Notes under the pieces: model-generated | Database searches by the model: none | The model's input: only the letters and a program-made list of their open reading frames with translations | Told to the model about the DNA's origin: nothing | Source: Mariannaea sp. PMI_226 | Taxonomy: Eukaryota; Ascomycota; Sordariomycetes; Hypocreales; Nectriaceae | Assembly: GCA_024336345.1 (NCBI GenBank) | Contig: JANFOG010000007.1 | Span: 310,001 to 374,000 of the forward strand | Direction: 5' to 3' | Length of the DNA stretch: 64,000 nt | Program-made: the position numbers and the translations under genes | Part shown: positions 46,548 to 56,901 of the stretch, in pieces | Numbering within the stretch: the stretch's first letter is position 1 | How the letters are laid out: every line of letters begins with the position of its first letter

Positions 46548-47552
46548 GCTCCCGCCGAGCTGCAGGGGCCCGGTGGCCCAATAGTTCGCCTCTCTGCATG
46601 TTCACTGACGTGAGATTTAAATCGGATGGAATTGATCGACACATTATCAGGAATTGTAACTTGCAGATTGACTACAGTAACATTCTTTACTCACAAATTT
46701 CGCTCACCTTACTTCACCTTACTCACCCAGTTTGTCTGGAAGCAGCCCAGTGTATCATGACCAGATGCAAACCTGAGGCACCTAAGATACCTAACGACTG
46801 ACAGCCAAGTTACTTTATTGAATTGCAAAGTATCCATTTGCTTTCCACCATTCCCTCATTGTGAATTTGAAAGCTCAATAAGAAATACCTACAGTAGGTA
46901 GGCAAGTAGGGTATACCAGTCGCCACTAAAAAGATGCAAAAAAGGCTCCCATTCCCTTATAGGTTGCTATCATTTGACCCATTTGGGGAATCTCCTCACA
47001 CCACGACATAAACCGGTTCATTCTCCCTCGCGCTAGAACGCAAAGGGCATCTCTCAAAGAGGAAGGATAGGATGGGCCCCGGGACTTTGCTCCGAGATGT
47101 CACCCAGAGGGAGTTATACCAGAGTAAGAGGAAAAAAAAAAAGTGGTGTCGTTGCTCCGTAGTGCGGGATCTTTCAGATGGATATTATTGACCCGGCAAA
47201 TCAAACACCGCCGGTGGCGCTACACAGGCCAGCCTCAAAGACCTTCCGGCCCTGTGACTCCATTTTTAAAGACCGGGAGAACTAGTTTGGTACAAAAGTT
47301 TCTGAGGTTTTTTTTCTTCCTTCTACTTCGGCCGTGTTTTAACGCTCGACCGGCCCGTGGCTTGACATTTGACTCGCATATAGACGGCTGAAGATCTTTC
47401 AAATCCGCGTTGCGATATAGAGTCATTTCTCTCTCTCTCCCCCGCTCTTCCCCTTCATGCTTCCGGAGTATCTGATCATATAATTTCGTCCTTTTTTTTT
47501 AAGACAGCAAAAGAAGACATTAAAAAAAGCCTCAGTACCGTACTTTTCCGTC

Positions 47553-49357
47553 ATGGCAATGGACGCCGAAAAGGCTTCGCCTCCGGTGGCGCTGACTGCC
47601 CATCCGGTTCCTGAACACGACCTTCGAGATGACAGGAGCGACAGGAGCGACAGCTTCAGCTTCAAGGCCTCGTCGCTGTTCCACAAGGCCTTGCGCATGG
47701 GAAGGGTCGAGGAGAAGGGCATTCACCCCATCCCCATCGAGGACCGCACCATGACCCGGTTCTTCAACATCTTCACCATTTGGTTCTCCATCAACGCCAA
47801 TATTCTGGGGTGAGTCAGGATGCTCCAACAACTGCTACCAACTGCACCAATGTTTTCTCATGCAAGAAAATTAAATGGGGGAAAAGAAAGACAAGAAAAG
47901 AGAAAGAAAAATTTCTTGACCAGCATTTGCTAACATGAATTGATGTAGCATCACTTTTGGTATGCTTGGCCCAGTGGCCTATGGCCTCAGTCTGAGAGAT
48001 TCATCTCTCGTTATCCTCTTTTTCGGCTTGCTCTCTACTATAGCGCCTGCATATCTTGCCACCTTCGGACCCAAGACGGGCATGAGGCAGATGATTCATG
48101 CCAGATATAGCTTTGGGTATGAAACAGACAAATTCTGTTATGCTTCTTACTACTCTTGAACAGTTTGCTAATCTATCATATAGACGATACCTCGTGTCAA
48201 TTCCCGTTCTCCTTAACCTGGCTACCCTCACCGGCTTCGCCGTCGTCATCTTCGTTGTTGGTGGCCAGTGCCTATCTGCCGTATCCAGCGGCCATCTCAC
48301 TCCTGACGTCGGTATCGTCATCATCGGCATTCTCACCCTGGCCATTTCTTTCTGCGGCTTTCAGGTTCTGCACTACTATGAGACTTACGCCTTCATCCCT
48401 GCCATCATCGCCGTCATCATTGCAACTGGATGTGGTGGGCATGAGCTCCACAAGCAGGCTCCTCCCGTGGAGGTAGCCCCAGCAGCCAACTATCTCAGCT
48501 TTGGCATGATTATCGCCAGTTACATGCTTCCTTGGGCTGCTATTGCCAGTGATCTAACCACCTACTTCGATCCCAAGGTTCCCTCGTACGTTCACTTGAT
48601 TAATCCTGAAACTCCAAAGAAAAGGAAAAGAGGAAAGAAAGCTAACAAAACCCCCTTTCTTAGGTGGCGCATCTTCGCTTACAGCTACCTCGGTCTCCTC
48701 GCCCCGACCGTCCCTCTGATGGTCCTCGGCGCTGCCATGGCCGGTGTCCTGCCCAACGTGGACGCCTGGAACGAGGCTTACAACAACGCAGGCACTGGTG
48801 GTGTCCTCGCTGCCATGCTGTCCAGCGCTGGTGGCTTCGGCAAGTTTATCCTCGTCATCCTCTCTCTGACCCTGCTTGGCAACTCGGGAGGTAGCATGTA
48901 CGCCATCACGCTCAACTTCCAGACTCTCATTCCAGGACTACACAAGGTCCCCCGTTATGTCTTCGCCATCGTCGTGACCGTCATCACTATCCCCATCGCC
49001 ATCAAGGCCCAGAACAACTTTTTCGACAACCTCGAGAACTTCCTCTCCCTGATTGGCTACTGGTCCGCATCCTTCATCGGCATCGTCTCCGTGGAGCATC
49101 TGGTCTTCCGCCGCGGCGATCACCAGTCTTATGACCACGCCATCTGGAGCGTCGCCTCGGAGTTGCCCCTTGGTGTCGCGGCCATTGCTGCGGGGACCAT
49201 TTGCTACGCCCTTGTGGTGCCATGCATGGCGCAGATTTGGTACGTCGGACCCCTCGCGGAGACGACCGGCGATATTGGCTTCGAGCTTGCCTTCACTCTG
49301 AGCTCGCTTTTCTACATACCATTCCGGTATCTTGAGAAGAGGCTTACTGGAAGATAA
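47553..49357 (+). CDS. NCS1 purine-cytosine permease (Fcy2-like)
   Basis: Plasma-membrane proton symporter of the nucleobase-cation symporter-1 family, Fcy2/FcyB branch; cytosine and purines are the likely substrates. Four exons: 47553-47809, 47949-48116, 48184-48585 and 48664-49357, with introns of 139, 67 and 78 nt, giving 506 aa. A charged cytosolic N-terminus of about 65 residues (with a DDRSDRSDSFSF stretch) precedes about twelve membrane segments. Family motifs: RFFNIFTIWFSINANILGIT in segment 1, FGPKTGMRQMIHARYSFGRY, and NFFDNLENFLSLIGYWSASF near residue 400. The third intron (donor GTACGT, acceptor TTCTTAG) has no in-frame stop; retention would put a Lys-rich loop of 26 residues after DPKVPS. 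Start chosen at the first ATG after a T-rich leader. Confidence 0.92.
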
Positions 49358-49794
49358 TGAAAAAAAAGAAAAAAAATCGGCCCGTCGTTGAAGAGGGGTA
49401 GTGCTGTTCGACAAACCTCCCTTCTTAGCTTTTTTTCCTGTGTTTTTTTTTTAACATTTGGTGCGATACACATTATGAGCAACGATAGATGGTTAGACAA
49501 AAACAACATTAGAAGAAGGTTGTATGCGCAGGATATGTATGTAATGGGGATTTTAGAGTCTGGTCGTACAGTCTTGGCTGGACGAGAAGACGTCATCTAT
49601 GCCAAGGGAGGAGGTTATCCAAGAAAAGTCTCCTCAAGATGTCTACAGTCTCTGCGAGGTTTAATCAGCAATATAATTGAGCACCTTTGTGCTATAAGAT
49701 TTACACTCCTGTCTCGTTCACCTCACTACTACTCTATGATTTGTTTCATATCCAATTCATCAACGTTTAGCGGGCGACAGGTTCCTCCGTCGTC
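49358..49794. other. Intergenic region, no gene supported
   Basis: 437 bp between the permease stop and the next predicted start, with several A and T runs. A long open frame from 49388 runs through it but reads as T-rich non-coding sequence before entering the next gene. Confidence 0.45.
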
Positions 49795-50611
49795 ATGCCG
49801 TTCGTTCCTGAACTCCGTGCTCCCATACCACAAGCCATCAACAGCCGCAGGGAGCAATGCGGTGCTTGCTTTGTCTGCGGGACACGCTGCGATGAAACAT
49901 GCGCTGCCAATCCTGCTGCGAATAAAGTTTCCGGTGATTGGCGAATCCGACGATACGTTAGTTCTCCTCCCCTTTTTCCGTCTCCCTAAATCCCTTCATA
50001 GCAATATGAGAGAAGGACGTGATCTATACTTCATTGCTAACACCGTTTTAAAGAAAGTCATCACTACGGCCATAACTGACTTCCAAAACGATCTAGCCGA
50101 CCTCTTGGTTGAATGGACAGTCCTCAACAACTGGTTGGCATATCGGCACATGGTCTCATACTGGCTTGGTCTTGTCGAGTGGCGCAACAGCGTCTACAAC
50201 GACCAGCCCTACAAGCCCGTCCTCGAAGCGGCGAGTCCTTCGAGCAGACTGCACCACGCCAAGCAATTTCTTCTCTCGTCCGTCAGACTGCTCCGCCCCA
50301 CAGACGAAGGCTACTTCAAGCTGACATGCTCCTCGTTCCGCCAAGTGCAGCGGGAGCACCAGAAGGTGTTTTGCAAGGCCGTCGAGGAGCTGGAGAGGAA
50401 GTACATGGCGGTGGCGGGGAAGAAGAGGCTGGCGCGGGTGAGGAGGAGATTGGAAGACCGCACGGGAAAATTCTTCCCGGTGACGAAGGAGTTTGATCCA
50501 GACATGCCGGTTGGAGAGAGGAATCTAGTTGGGGATATCGAATATGGGACGGCGGGAAGGCATCGCTTAGGTGAGATTCTCGCTCATGTTGGCAAGGAAT
50601 GGAGGATGTAG
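49795..50611 (+). CDS. Uncharacterised protein with Cys-rich N-terminus
   Basis: No family recognised. The preferred model has two exons, 49795-49956 and 50054-50611, with a 97-nt intron (donor GTTAGT, branch GCTAACAC, acceptor TTTTAAAG) that keeps frame and gives 239 aa. The N-terminus holds four cysteines in a compact cluster (CGACFVCGTRCDETC, residues about 22-36, plus a Cys-free run after it), which could bind a metal. The rest is mostly helical-looking and charged (DFQNDLADLLVEWTVLNNWL, HQKVFCKAVEELERKYMAV, a basic KKRLARVRRRLEDR), ending in LGEILAHVGKEWRM. An unspliced alternative reads through from 49388 in the second-exon frame, but it loses the Cys-rich start. Existence moderately likely; function unknown. 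Confidence 0.55.
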
Positions 50612-51721
50612 AGCGGTGGGATGTAGTTGGAATTGCGGGCAGCTAAATGCAATAATTTTCTCATTTTTTTTTTCTGAATGGAATTGAGCTTTATACACAA
50701 GTTATGGATTTTGCCCACCTTATCAACTCGTCTGCTTTTGTTGCTTCTAAATCTAAAGTCATAGCTGAGGACTTGAGGCAACGCTACATCAAGTTGGACT
50801 CCCCTTGACCAGATTTCTCATTTTCACTATGTAAAACATGAGAATACAATAGCGGGAGTATACTAGGAAATTTTCTTTCTTCCTAAGATTCTATGCAAGA
50901 AGCCTATATGCAGAATAGATGAAGAACAAAGAACGACTGTAACGGAAGGTGCGATTTTGCTGCGATTTTAATGACGGGGTCTCCGTGGAAAGCCTTGATG
51001 CGGTCCATTCATTCAACTATCTGGTGCCGCTAGTCTAGGACTTGCGTTGAGGTCCGTGACGGATTCGTTTCCGCTATCGTAGTTAGTAAATACTTAGAAA
51101 ATCTGTCGAAAAGAGGGCCCTGGTTTTCGACTAGCTTTTTGGCGTTGTTTCGTGGTTGATCACCAGTCGCCAAGCTATGCCCATGACCCCTAGTCTATTT
51201 GGAGTCAAAGAAATTCTTCCAAAAGAGGCTTCGAGTACGGTGTAGACCACGCAGTTATCAAGGATACGCTACGTGCTCTATGCACGAACATGTTGTTTTG
51301 TTTCGCATGGACTGCTCAGGGGAAATTTGACCTTCGCGCGGTTTCCTACCTACCCAGGAAGCCGATGTTCGATATAGTGCAGGTTGCGAGTATTTACGCC
51401 ATTCGCATAGTTGCTTGTAGGGGGGGAAAGATCAGGTGTGTGCATGTACGTCATCTCTCAGTCCCGAACTTCTTCAGATCACACAGCTCCAATGACTTGG
51501 TAATCTAATAACTATTGTACCTTCGAGAGGGCATTGATACCTTGATCTGATAGGGCAGTTGCCAAAGCCACTCCACATTACAGATAATTTGGTAATTTGT
51601 GTGTGGGCATAGATCTATCGCCCACTCAATCACTCCACCTAAGACTAGGATTGTCTTGTCCACACCGTCCTTATGTCATAATGGGAGGAGGAATGGGGAA
51701 AAAAGGAATAAAGGGGAAAAT

Positions 51722-51742
51722 AGAGAGAGAGAGAGAGAGAAT
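51722..51742. repeat. (AG)n dinucleotide microsatellite
   Basis: About ten AG units in an intergenic region. Confidence 0.85.
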
Positions 51743-52312
51743 CACTTTATATTTAATCCATTATATAATAAGGAAATTATCTATTCTTTGATTGAGAGTT
51801 TCTACAACTATGGGGTTGTGTGGGGTTCCAGCACTTATGCAGTTCGAAGTCTTGAGAAACACTTACAGAATATATCATAAACAGGAGACTTTGCAATGGT
51901 AGTCAGTGAGAATTAGGTAGAGTACTTCAAAACCTGAAACCCTTGGGCCCCCGGTCAAATAATTTATCTCAAAATAATTATTATTCCTGGCTTCTTTGCG
52001 TAACTCGTCCCTTCTCTCCATACGCCTCCCTTTCCATCATTTGAATGAGTCTACCCTAGAGATATGAGAACATCATGGCTGTGCCCTGAGCCACAATCCT
52101 AAGCCATCAGTTGTCCAACTTTAGCGTGTACAAAGAAGAGAGAAATGCATGTACGAGCCGATGGGATTTCCCCGTGATACATAGTTATGCCGAGAACTTT
52201 TGCTTGAACAGTGCGGTTGGTTTCTCCGTTCGTCATTCTATTTGGCGGAGTTGAGGGCGGCGGCATGCTGACCGCATAACGAGCTAACAAGTCTCAAGTC
52301 GTAGGAGGCTGT

Positions 52313-52491
52313 ACACAAACTGGGCCATGGTCGCCTACCTTTCCTAGACCAAGCCCCACTAAAATTGGCCAATCAGACATCTCATATACAGCGGAAGAGG
52401 ATGCCAGCACTGTTTGGTTGGCCCAACTTTTCCTCTGTGTTATTGTGGAGCATGGTCCAGGAAAGGTGGGCGACCATGGCCCAGTTTGTGT
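52313..52491. repeat. Near-perfect inverted repeat, 39-bp arms
   Basis: The left arm 52313-52351 and the right arm 52453-52491 are reverse complements at 37 of 39 positions. Both mismatches are T/A in the left arm against C/G in the right arm. The arms flank a 101-base centre whose edges continue to show weaker complementarity (ACCAAGCCCCAC versus ACCATGCTCCAC, and TTGGCCAA words). No target-site duplication was recognised. It lies about 0.34 kb upstream of the bZIP start region. Confidence 0.85.
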
Positions 52492-52654
52492 GCGTCCACA
52501 GTCGTGGTGGTCCCTGCTTTCACGCTTTCCCTCTACCGCTACCGTAATAAACTGTCTATTGTCGTTGTCCATTGACGGATTCAAGCACAGACGCCCCCTC
52601 CGCCCACCCCAAAGCCAAAAACGATTGACCTTGTCTTACCATCTTAACCGCCCA

Positions 52655-52660
52655 TATAAA
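52655..52660 (+). promoter_or_regulatory. TATA box of the bZIP gene
   Basis: TATAAA followed by a C/T-rich tract from about 52.67 kb, in the layout of a fungal core promoter, about 175 bp before the first ATG. Confidence 0.5.
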
Positions 52661-52832
52661 GTCTCCCACATCATCATCCCACCACTTCCCTCTCCCCTCT
52701 CCTTCCCTCTTATCAACTTCATCCGGATTGCTTCTCGCAAGATCCGTCAACCCCCTTCCCTCCCCTTTCTTCTCAAGCCTTTACGGCCTCCTCGTTTTAA
52801 AGGGAGGCCGCCGCCCCCCTTACTCTGAATCA

Positions 52833-52928
52833 ATGGCTGCAGCGTGCTCAAGTGCCGCCAGCTGCGTCCGCAACACCATGGTCTTCTACCAGCCGAGCCA
52901 GCTCAGCGACACCGTCAAGCCACCATAG
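52833..52928 (+). other. Possible upstream ORF overlapping the bZIP frame
   Basis: ATG at 52833 opens 31 codons ending in TAG at 52926-52928, with a second in-frame ATG in a strong context at 52878 (MVFYQPSQLSDTVKPP). It overlaps the bZIP frame. It could be a regulatory upstream ORF, as in GCN4/cpc-1 genes, or the true N-terminus followed by an unrecognised intron or a frameshift. Confidence 0.4.
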
Positions 52929-53763
52929 TAGTAGTCACTACCAAGATGCCCTGGGGCTTCTCCATCTGCTTCCCGCTCATCAACCTGACAACGACAATAA
53001 TAACAATCATATTAATCATCTCATTCAACACGACAACTCCCCTCCTCTTGAGTTCACGTGCGACTTTGCCACTGCTGGCAGCGCCGATTTCAACTTTGCG
53101 AATACTTCGCCGGACTTGTTCCTCTCTGGCGTTGCACTCGACGGCGACAGGAACGAGGAGAATTGGCTTGCCGATAACCGCCTCTTGGACCCTTCCATTG
53201 ACCTCTCTGGTGGCGGTGTCATGATTCCCGACATGGCGACTCAGACAGCATCATCACTAGGGATGGGTGACGAACTTGGTCTTGCACTTGAAGACGAGTT
53301 CTTCTCTCAAGAGACAAACAGTTTTCTTCAAGTCACCCTCGAAAGACAAGCTCCAGCATCATCTGTCAGCACGTTTGCTCCCTCCTCCACCAACAACCCC
53401 ATGTCAACTTCTACCACTACTCAGTCTCCCTCGTACGCCCCTAATTCCACAGCCTTTTCCACCTTCGCCATCAATCTCACCAACCGGTCCTCATCTGATT
53501 CACCCACCGACAGCTCTTCGTCTGGCGGTGCTAAACGTAAAAGCCCGTCTTCGCCCGAGGATGAGATTGTAGCCCGGGACATCAAGCGCCAGCGCAATAC
53601 CATGGCCGCACGCAAGTACCGTCAGAAGCGTCTTGATCGCGTCGCAGAGCTCGAGAAGGCCTTGGCTGACATGACAAACGATCGAGATGGCTTGCGTCTG
53701 AGGTTGGCGAGGAAGGAAGCCGAGGTGGATGCGTTACGGGAAATGTTGGGTAGTAAGAAATGA
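52833..53763 (+). CDS. bZIP transcription factor (Gcn4-like basic region)
   Basis: Nuclear DNA-binding factor. The C-terminal bZIP is clear: basic region RDIKRQRNTMAARKYRQKR followed by a heptad zipper (LDRVAELEKALADM through EVDALREML), ending at 53763. Upstream is a Ser/Thr/Asn-rich activation-type region with acidic patches (DELGLALEDEFFSQE). The start is unresolved. The bZIP frame is open back to 52828 but has no ATG before MIPDM at 53221. The first ATGs (52833 and 52878) are in another frame and hit TAG at 52926-52928. One model is a short exon 52833-52843 and an 85-nt intron 52844-52928 with the weak donor GTGCTC, giving MAAASSHYQDALGLLHLL and about 281 aa. Otherwise the short frame is an upstream ORF or there is a frameshift. 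Family firm, start doubtful. Confidence 0.82.
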
Positions 53764-56405
53764 ATTACGGAACAGGTCATTGCAACAGCAATATCCTTTT
53801 CAACTCTTTTGTTACCTCTCTATTTATTGAGAGGACAACCTTTTGTCAGCTTATGGAAGTATGGTGATGGGATCCCCCATTGTCAATAAGTATCTTTGTG
53901 TGTTAACTATCATGTATGGGAAGTTTTAACGGACGTCGTGCGAGTTGGGTCGCTGGGAGAAAAAGTGGTGGAATGCAGATGCAGCGCGCAAAGCATTTTC
54001 ACAATTTATTTATAGCGATATTGGAATTAAACTGTTTTTATTTTTTGTTTTTACGAAAACGTTGTTTCTTTTGTGAAGTCTTTTTATTAATGTGTTGGCA
54101 ACTATCTACTAAGCGGTCAAGTCCCATATCCCACCAACTATCCTGTCGCGTGCCCTCGATCTGATCTTATTCCACACTTATACACTTATAACCCTGCCAC
54201 CTGATGCTCTGGGAAGTATTGCCTATATTGAATGGAGAGAATGTCAGCAACCGATCTCTTACAGAGCGAAGCCTTGCTATCTTATCATTCATGCTATAAT
54301 GACAAATGTATTTGTCAGTGTGTCTTATTTCAGACGATGTCGTTTCTTCCTTTGTTTTTCGGCTCATGCGACTCATGGGGTGATGTCGTCGGATTCCGTT
54401 TCTCTCTTCACAGACACTGATTTCAAGGGGGGTTGGGGTGTGGCAGGACATAGAAATCCGATATGCTTACATTATTGCAGAGTATTATTTCCTTTGGGTG
54501 GCTTGAATTTTTTACCATGGACAGATAGAGAATAGGTTTGGTTCAGAAAGACATGTATCTGTTGGATATGATGGCTATCAATGGATGCTATATGCCCATT
54601 TCTATGTATTGATATATATCCAGGACTGCGAGTTCTCCCTCCTCTTTGTCGTCTATTCAGAGCGGCACAGCAACAGTATTCCTAAGCATCCTTCCCTATC
54701 CGTCAGTTCGACACAATCTCTCTCATCCGTACCAAGAATGAATCATTCTGATGTGCTTCGACCCCGAACCCCGACACCCATGTTGGATGGAAAACGTGGG
54801 TTGGCTTCGAGAGTTGCTGTGAACAAAAACGGTAAGAGATAACGGTGAGACCCTGGCCAAAACGGTAGATCATATAACCCCCCCCCACCTTGAACAAAGT
54901 GGAGCCAGATGTGGGGTCCCCCTCACCTGAATCAGAATGAGCCAGAATGACTCATTTTTGTGCAGTCCCAAAGAGGAAAGACGTCGATGTCTAGTCGCGA
55001 TTCATCTGCACGGAGTTGACGGAGTGCGGGTTGCCCGAATCCTGACCAGAAACTCTCTACATGCAGAAAAGGATGAGCGGGCGAGTTGATTGGTCTTGGT
55101 ACGCAATATCACAAGCAATCATCTTGATATGAAAAAAAAGTACCTTTGGTACAAGATGCAGATCCACGGGGTAACGTTAAGTCTTCATATATGTCTGAGA
55201 ATGCGCCCGCAATAACTCTGCCATGTCAACCACTTAGGACGATGAGCACTCGGTTGATCCCGTATTCTGCGCCTCCATACCTCGAAACTTAAACCAATCG
55301 ACTAATTACGCCAAAACTTCATTCCCGAGACTCTGTCCTCGGACACGCCGACTACGTTAGTAAAACTGTCAAACAGATTTATGTGTACATTGGTATACAC
55401 AAGCACACACACACACCTTCAACCTGGACGACATGTTTTGGTGGCACTTGGGGGTTTCTTCCACCCTGAGATATTACCTGCAATAAAAAGGCTCTCTTGA
55501 CCTTGCCTATCTGGTATATATATATATATTGTGTGAGTGAGTGTGTGTGTATGGATATAGACTTCGTGCCAAACAAGAAACGGGTTGGACCTAGCAAGCA
55601 TGGAATGGGGCTTTAAGGGACTGAGCCACGATCAGGAAATTCGCTCTCGACATTTTGATTGCCAATAACTTTCGTGCCTGAGTGTAAAATCTCCAGGAAA
55701 TCGTTAAAACTGTCTAATCCAGACTTGATCTGAATCTTTTTAAGTTGATCAAAGCCAATCCACCTGGTTACTTGCTTCCACTCAGAGGGGCCGTTCACCC
55801 CTTTCTTGCATCTATCGTCGAAACTACCATTTTGTACCGAGTCTCAGCTAAGGCTGATAAGAATTATTGCAAAAGCCTACCGTTGAGAGAGCTGCTTGTG
55901 TCGCCCGCTTCTTGTTTATCTAGCCTAGTTGGACTTGGGGCTCAGGAGTTGTCATCAATAGAGTATGCTATCAACATCTGTGAGAAGAAAAATACTCGCA
56001 ATCCTCGGGTGCTCCATTAGGTAATGTCAATATATATGACGGCGAGACTAGTTGAAAATGACTTGTATGCTTTGGGTGTTTTGCTCCGTACAACAAAGTA
56101 GATAAATATAGGCGAATTACTATAAATTGCCAGGGCGACGTTATATGGAGCAGAGCAGACGGAACATGAGGGATAGAGTTGTTTTTTTCGTTTTAGTAAA
56201 ACAGAAGAAGCGAGGAGAAGGTTGTTGGATTCATAGTTACGGCGATGGCTTCATACAAATATTGTGAGCAAGTGCTATCATTATGGCACAGGTCCGATAC
56301 TTGTCAAGGAAACAGTCTGTCCATTTCTCTCCTGTGATAATATTGAAGTCATTTTCTGCTAGGAATAGGGGTAGCCTTTTTCGTTCGTCGTTTACAATTC
56401 ATCGC
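53764..56405. other. Gene-poor region with microsatellites
   Basis: 2.6 kb past the bZIP stop. T-rich 3' flank, a CA run at 55404-55416, a TA run at 55515-55528 followed by GT repeats, and two opposite-strand open frames at 55613-55798 (minus) and 55745-56020 (plus) that overlap each other and are not recognised. No gene can be supported. Confidence 0.45.
55515..55550. repeat. (TA)n and (GT)n compound microsatellite
   Basis: About seven TA units followed by GTGTGAGTGAGTGTGTGTGT-type sequence. Non-coding. Confidence 0.8.
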
Positions 56406-56901
56406 TTATAGTTCTTGAAGCATCAGGCGCGACAGCTGCCCGCTGGGAAATGTCTTCCGCAACATGACTTGAAGCATTTCATCTTTGCTCGAGAGCAACA
56501 TGCGAAACCTTACTGGATAACTACGAACTACTCTATCATTATTTCGTAAGCTGGCCTTAAGTTTGCAGGATCAGAAGGGTTTAATGCCATCAGAGCATGA
56601 ATATAGTAGCCTGGGCCTATTCGCAGATGGTTCCAGGAAGGCGATATGAACGAAGCCGCAGCTCTGTCTACCAAATCAACTCGTACATGCTCGTCTAATT
56701 TTTTTACTTCACCTCTCATATATCCATGATAAACTTGAGAACTGAGCTGCTGAAGTCATAAGGAACAAACCTGCGTGTGACCAGATACCAACTTGATGAA
56801 AAGGACTTCTCAGGAGAATCATCATACAGCTTACTAACAATACTGATCCTCAAGTCGATGGCGCACATTGGAAGGATTATTGTATCAAAAATAAAAGTCA
56901 A
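56406..56901 (-). pseudogene. Decayed fragment of an unrecognised protein gene
   Basis: Three minus-strand blocks in successive frames read as one protein-like sequence: SPEKSFSSSWYLVTRRFVPY (ending at a stop at 56716), then EVKKLDEHVRVDLVDRAAAS through HALMALNPSDPAN, then RVVRSYPVRFRMLLSSKDEM through SGQLSRLMLQEL with a stop at 56406. No intron signals explain the frame changes, so indels are likely. The family is not recognised. An intact gene with very short unusual introns is a less likely alternative. Confidence 0.35.

Larger units (their letters stand above)
45087..47552. other. AT-rich intergenic region; promoter of the NCS1 permease at right
   Basis: About 2.5 kb. Stop-rich AT sequence to about 46.3 kb, a polypyrimidine tract (45961-45985), an AAAAT repeat, a four-copy 11-bp CATG array near 46.5 kb and TACCT/AGGTA words near 46.9 kb. 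The last 400 bases, with T- and C/T-rich tracts, are the likely promoter and leader of the permease. No gene supported. Confidence 0.5.
50612..52832. other. Intergenic region upstream of the bZIP gene
   Basis: 2.2 kb. It holds a (GA)n run near 51722, AT-rich sequence to about 52.0 kb, a large inverted repeat at 52313-52491, a TATAAA at 52655-52660 and a strongly C/T-rich leader from about 52.67 to 52.82 kb. No gene is supported; the open frames at 52294-52584 are created by the inverted repeat. Confidence 0.55.

Noticed and set aside
52294..52584. 96-codon open frame over the inverted repeat
   Set aside because: Similar peptides appear on both strands because the DNA is an inverted repeat; no protein features.
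55613..56020. Overlapping opposite-strand open frames (61 and 91 codons)
   Set aside because: Each could be the antisense of the other and neither is recognised; not enough to call a gene.
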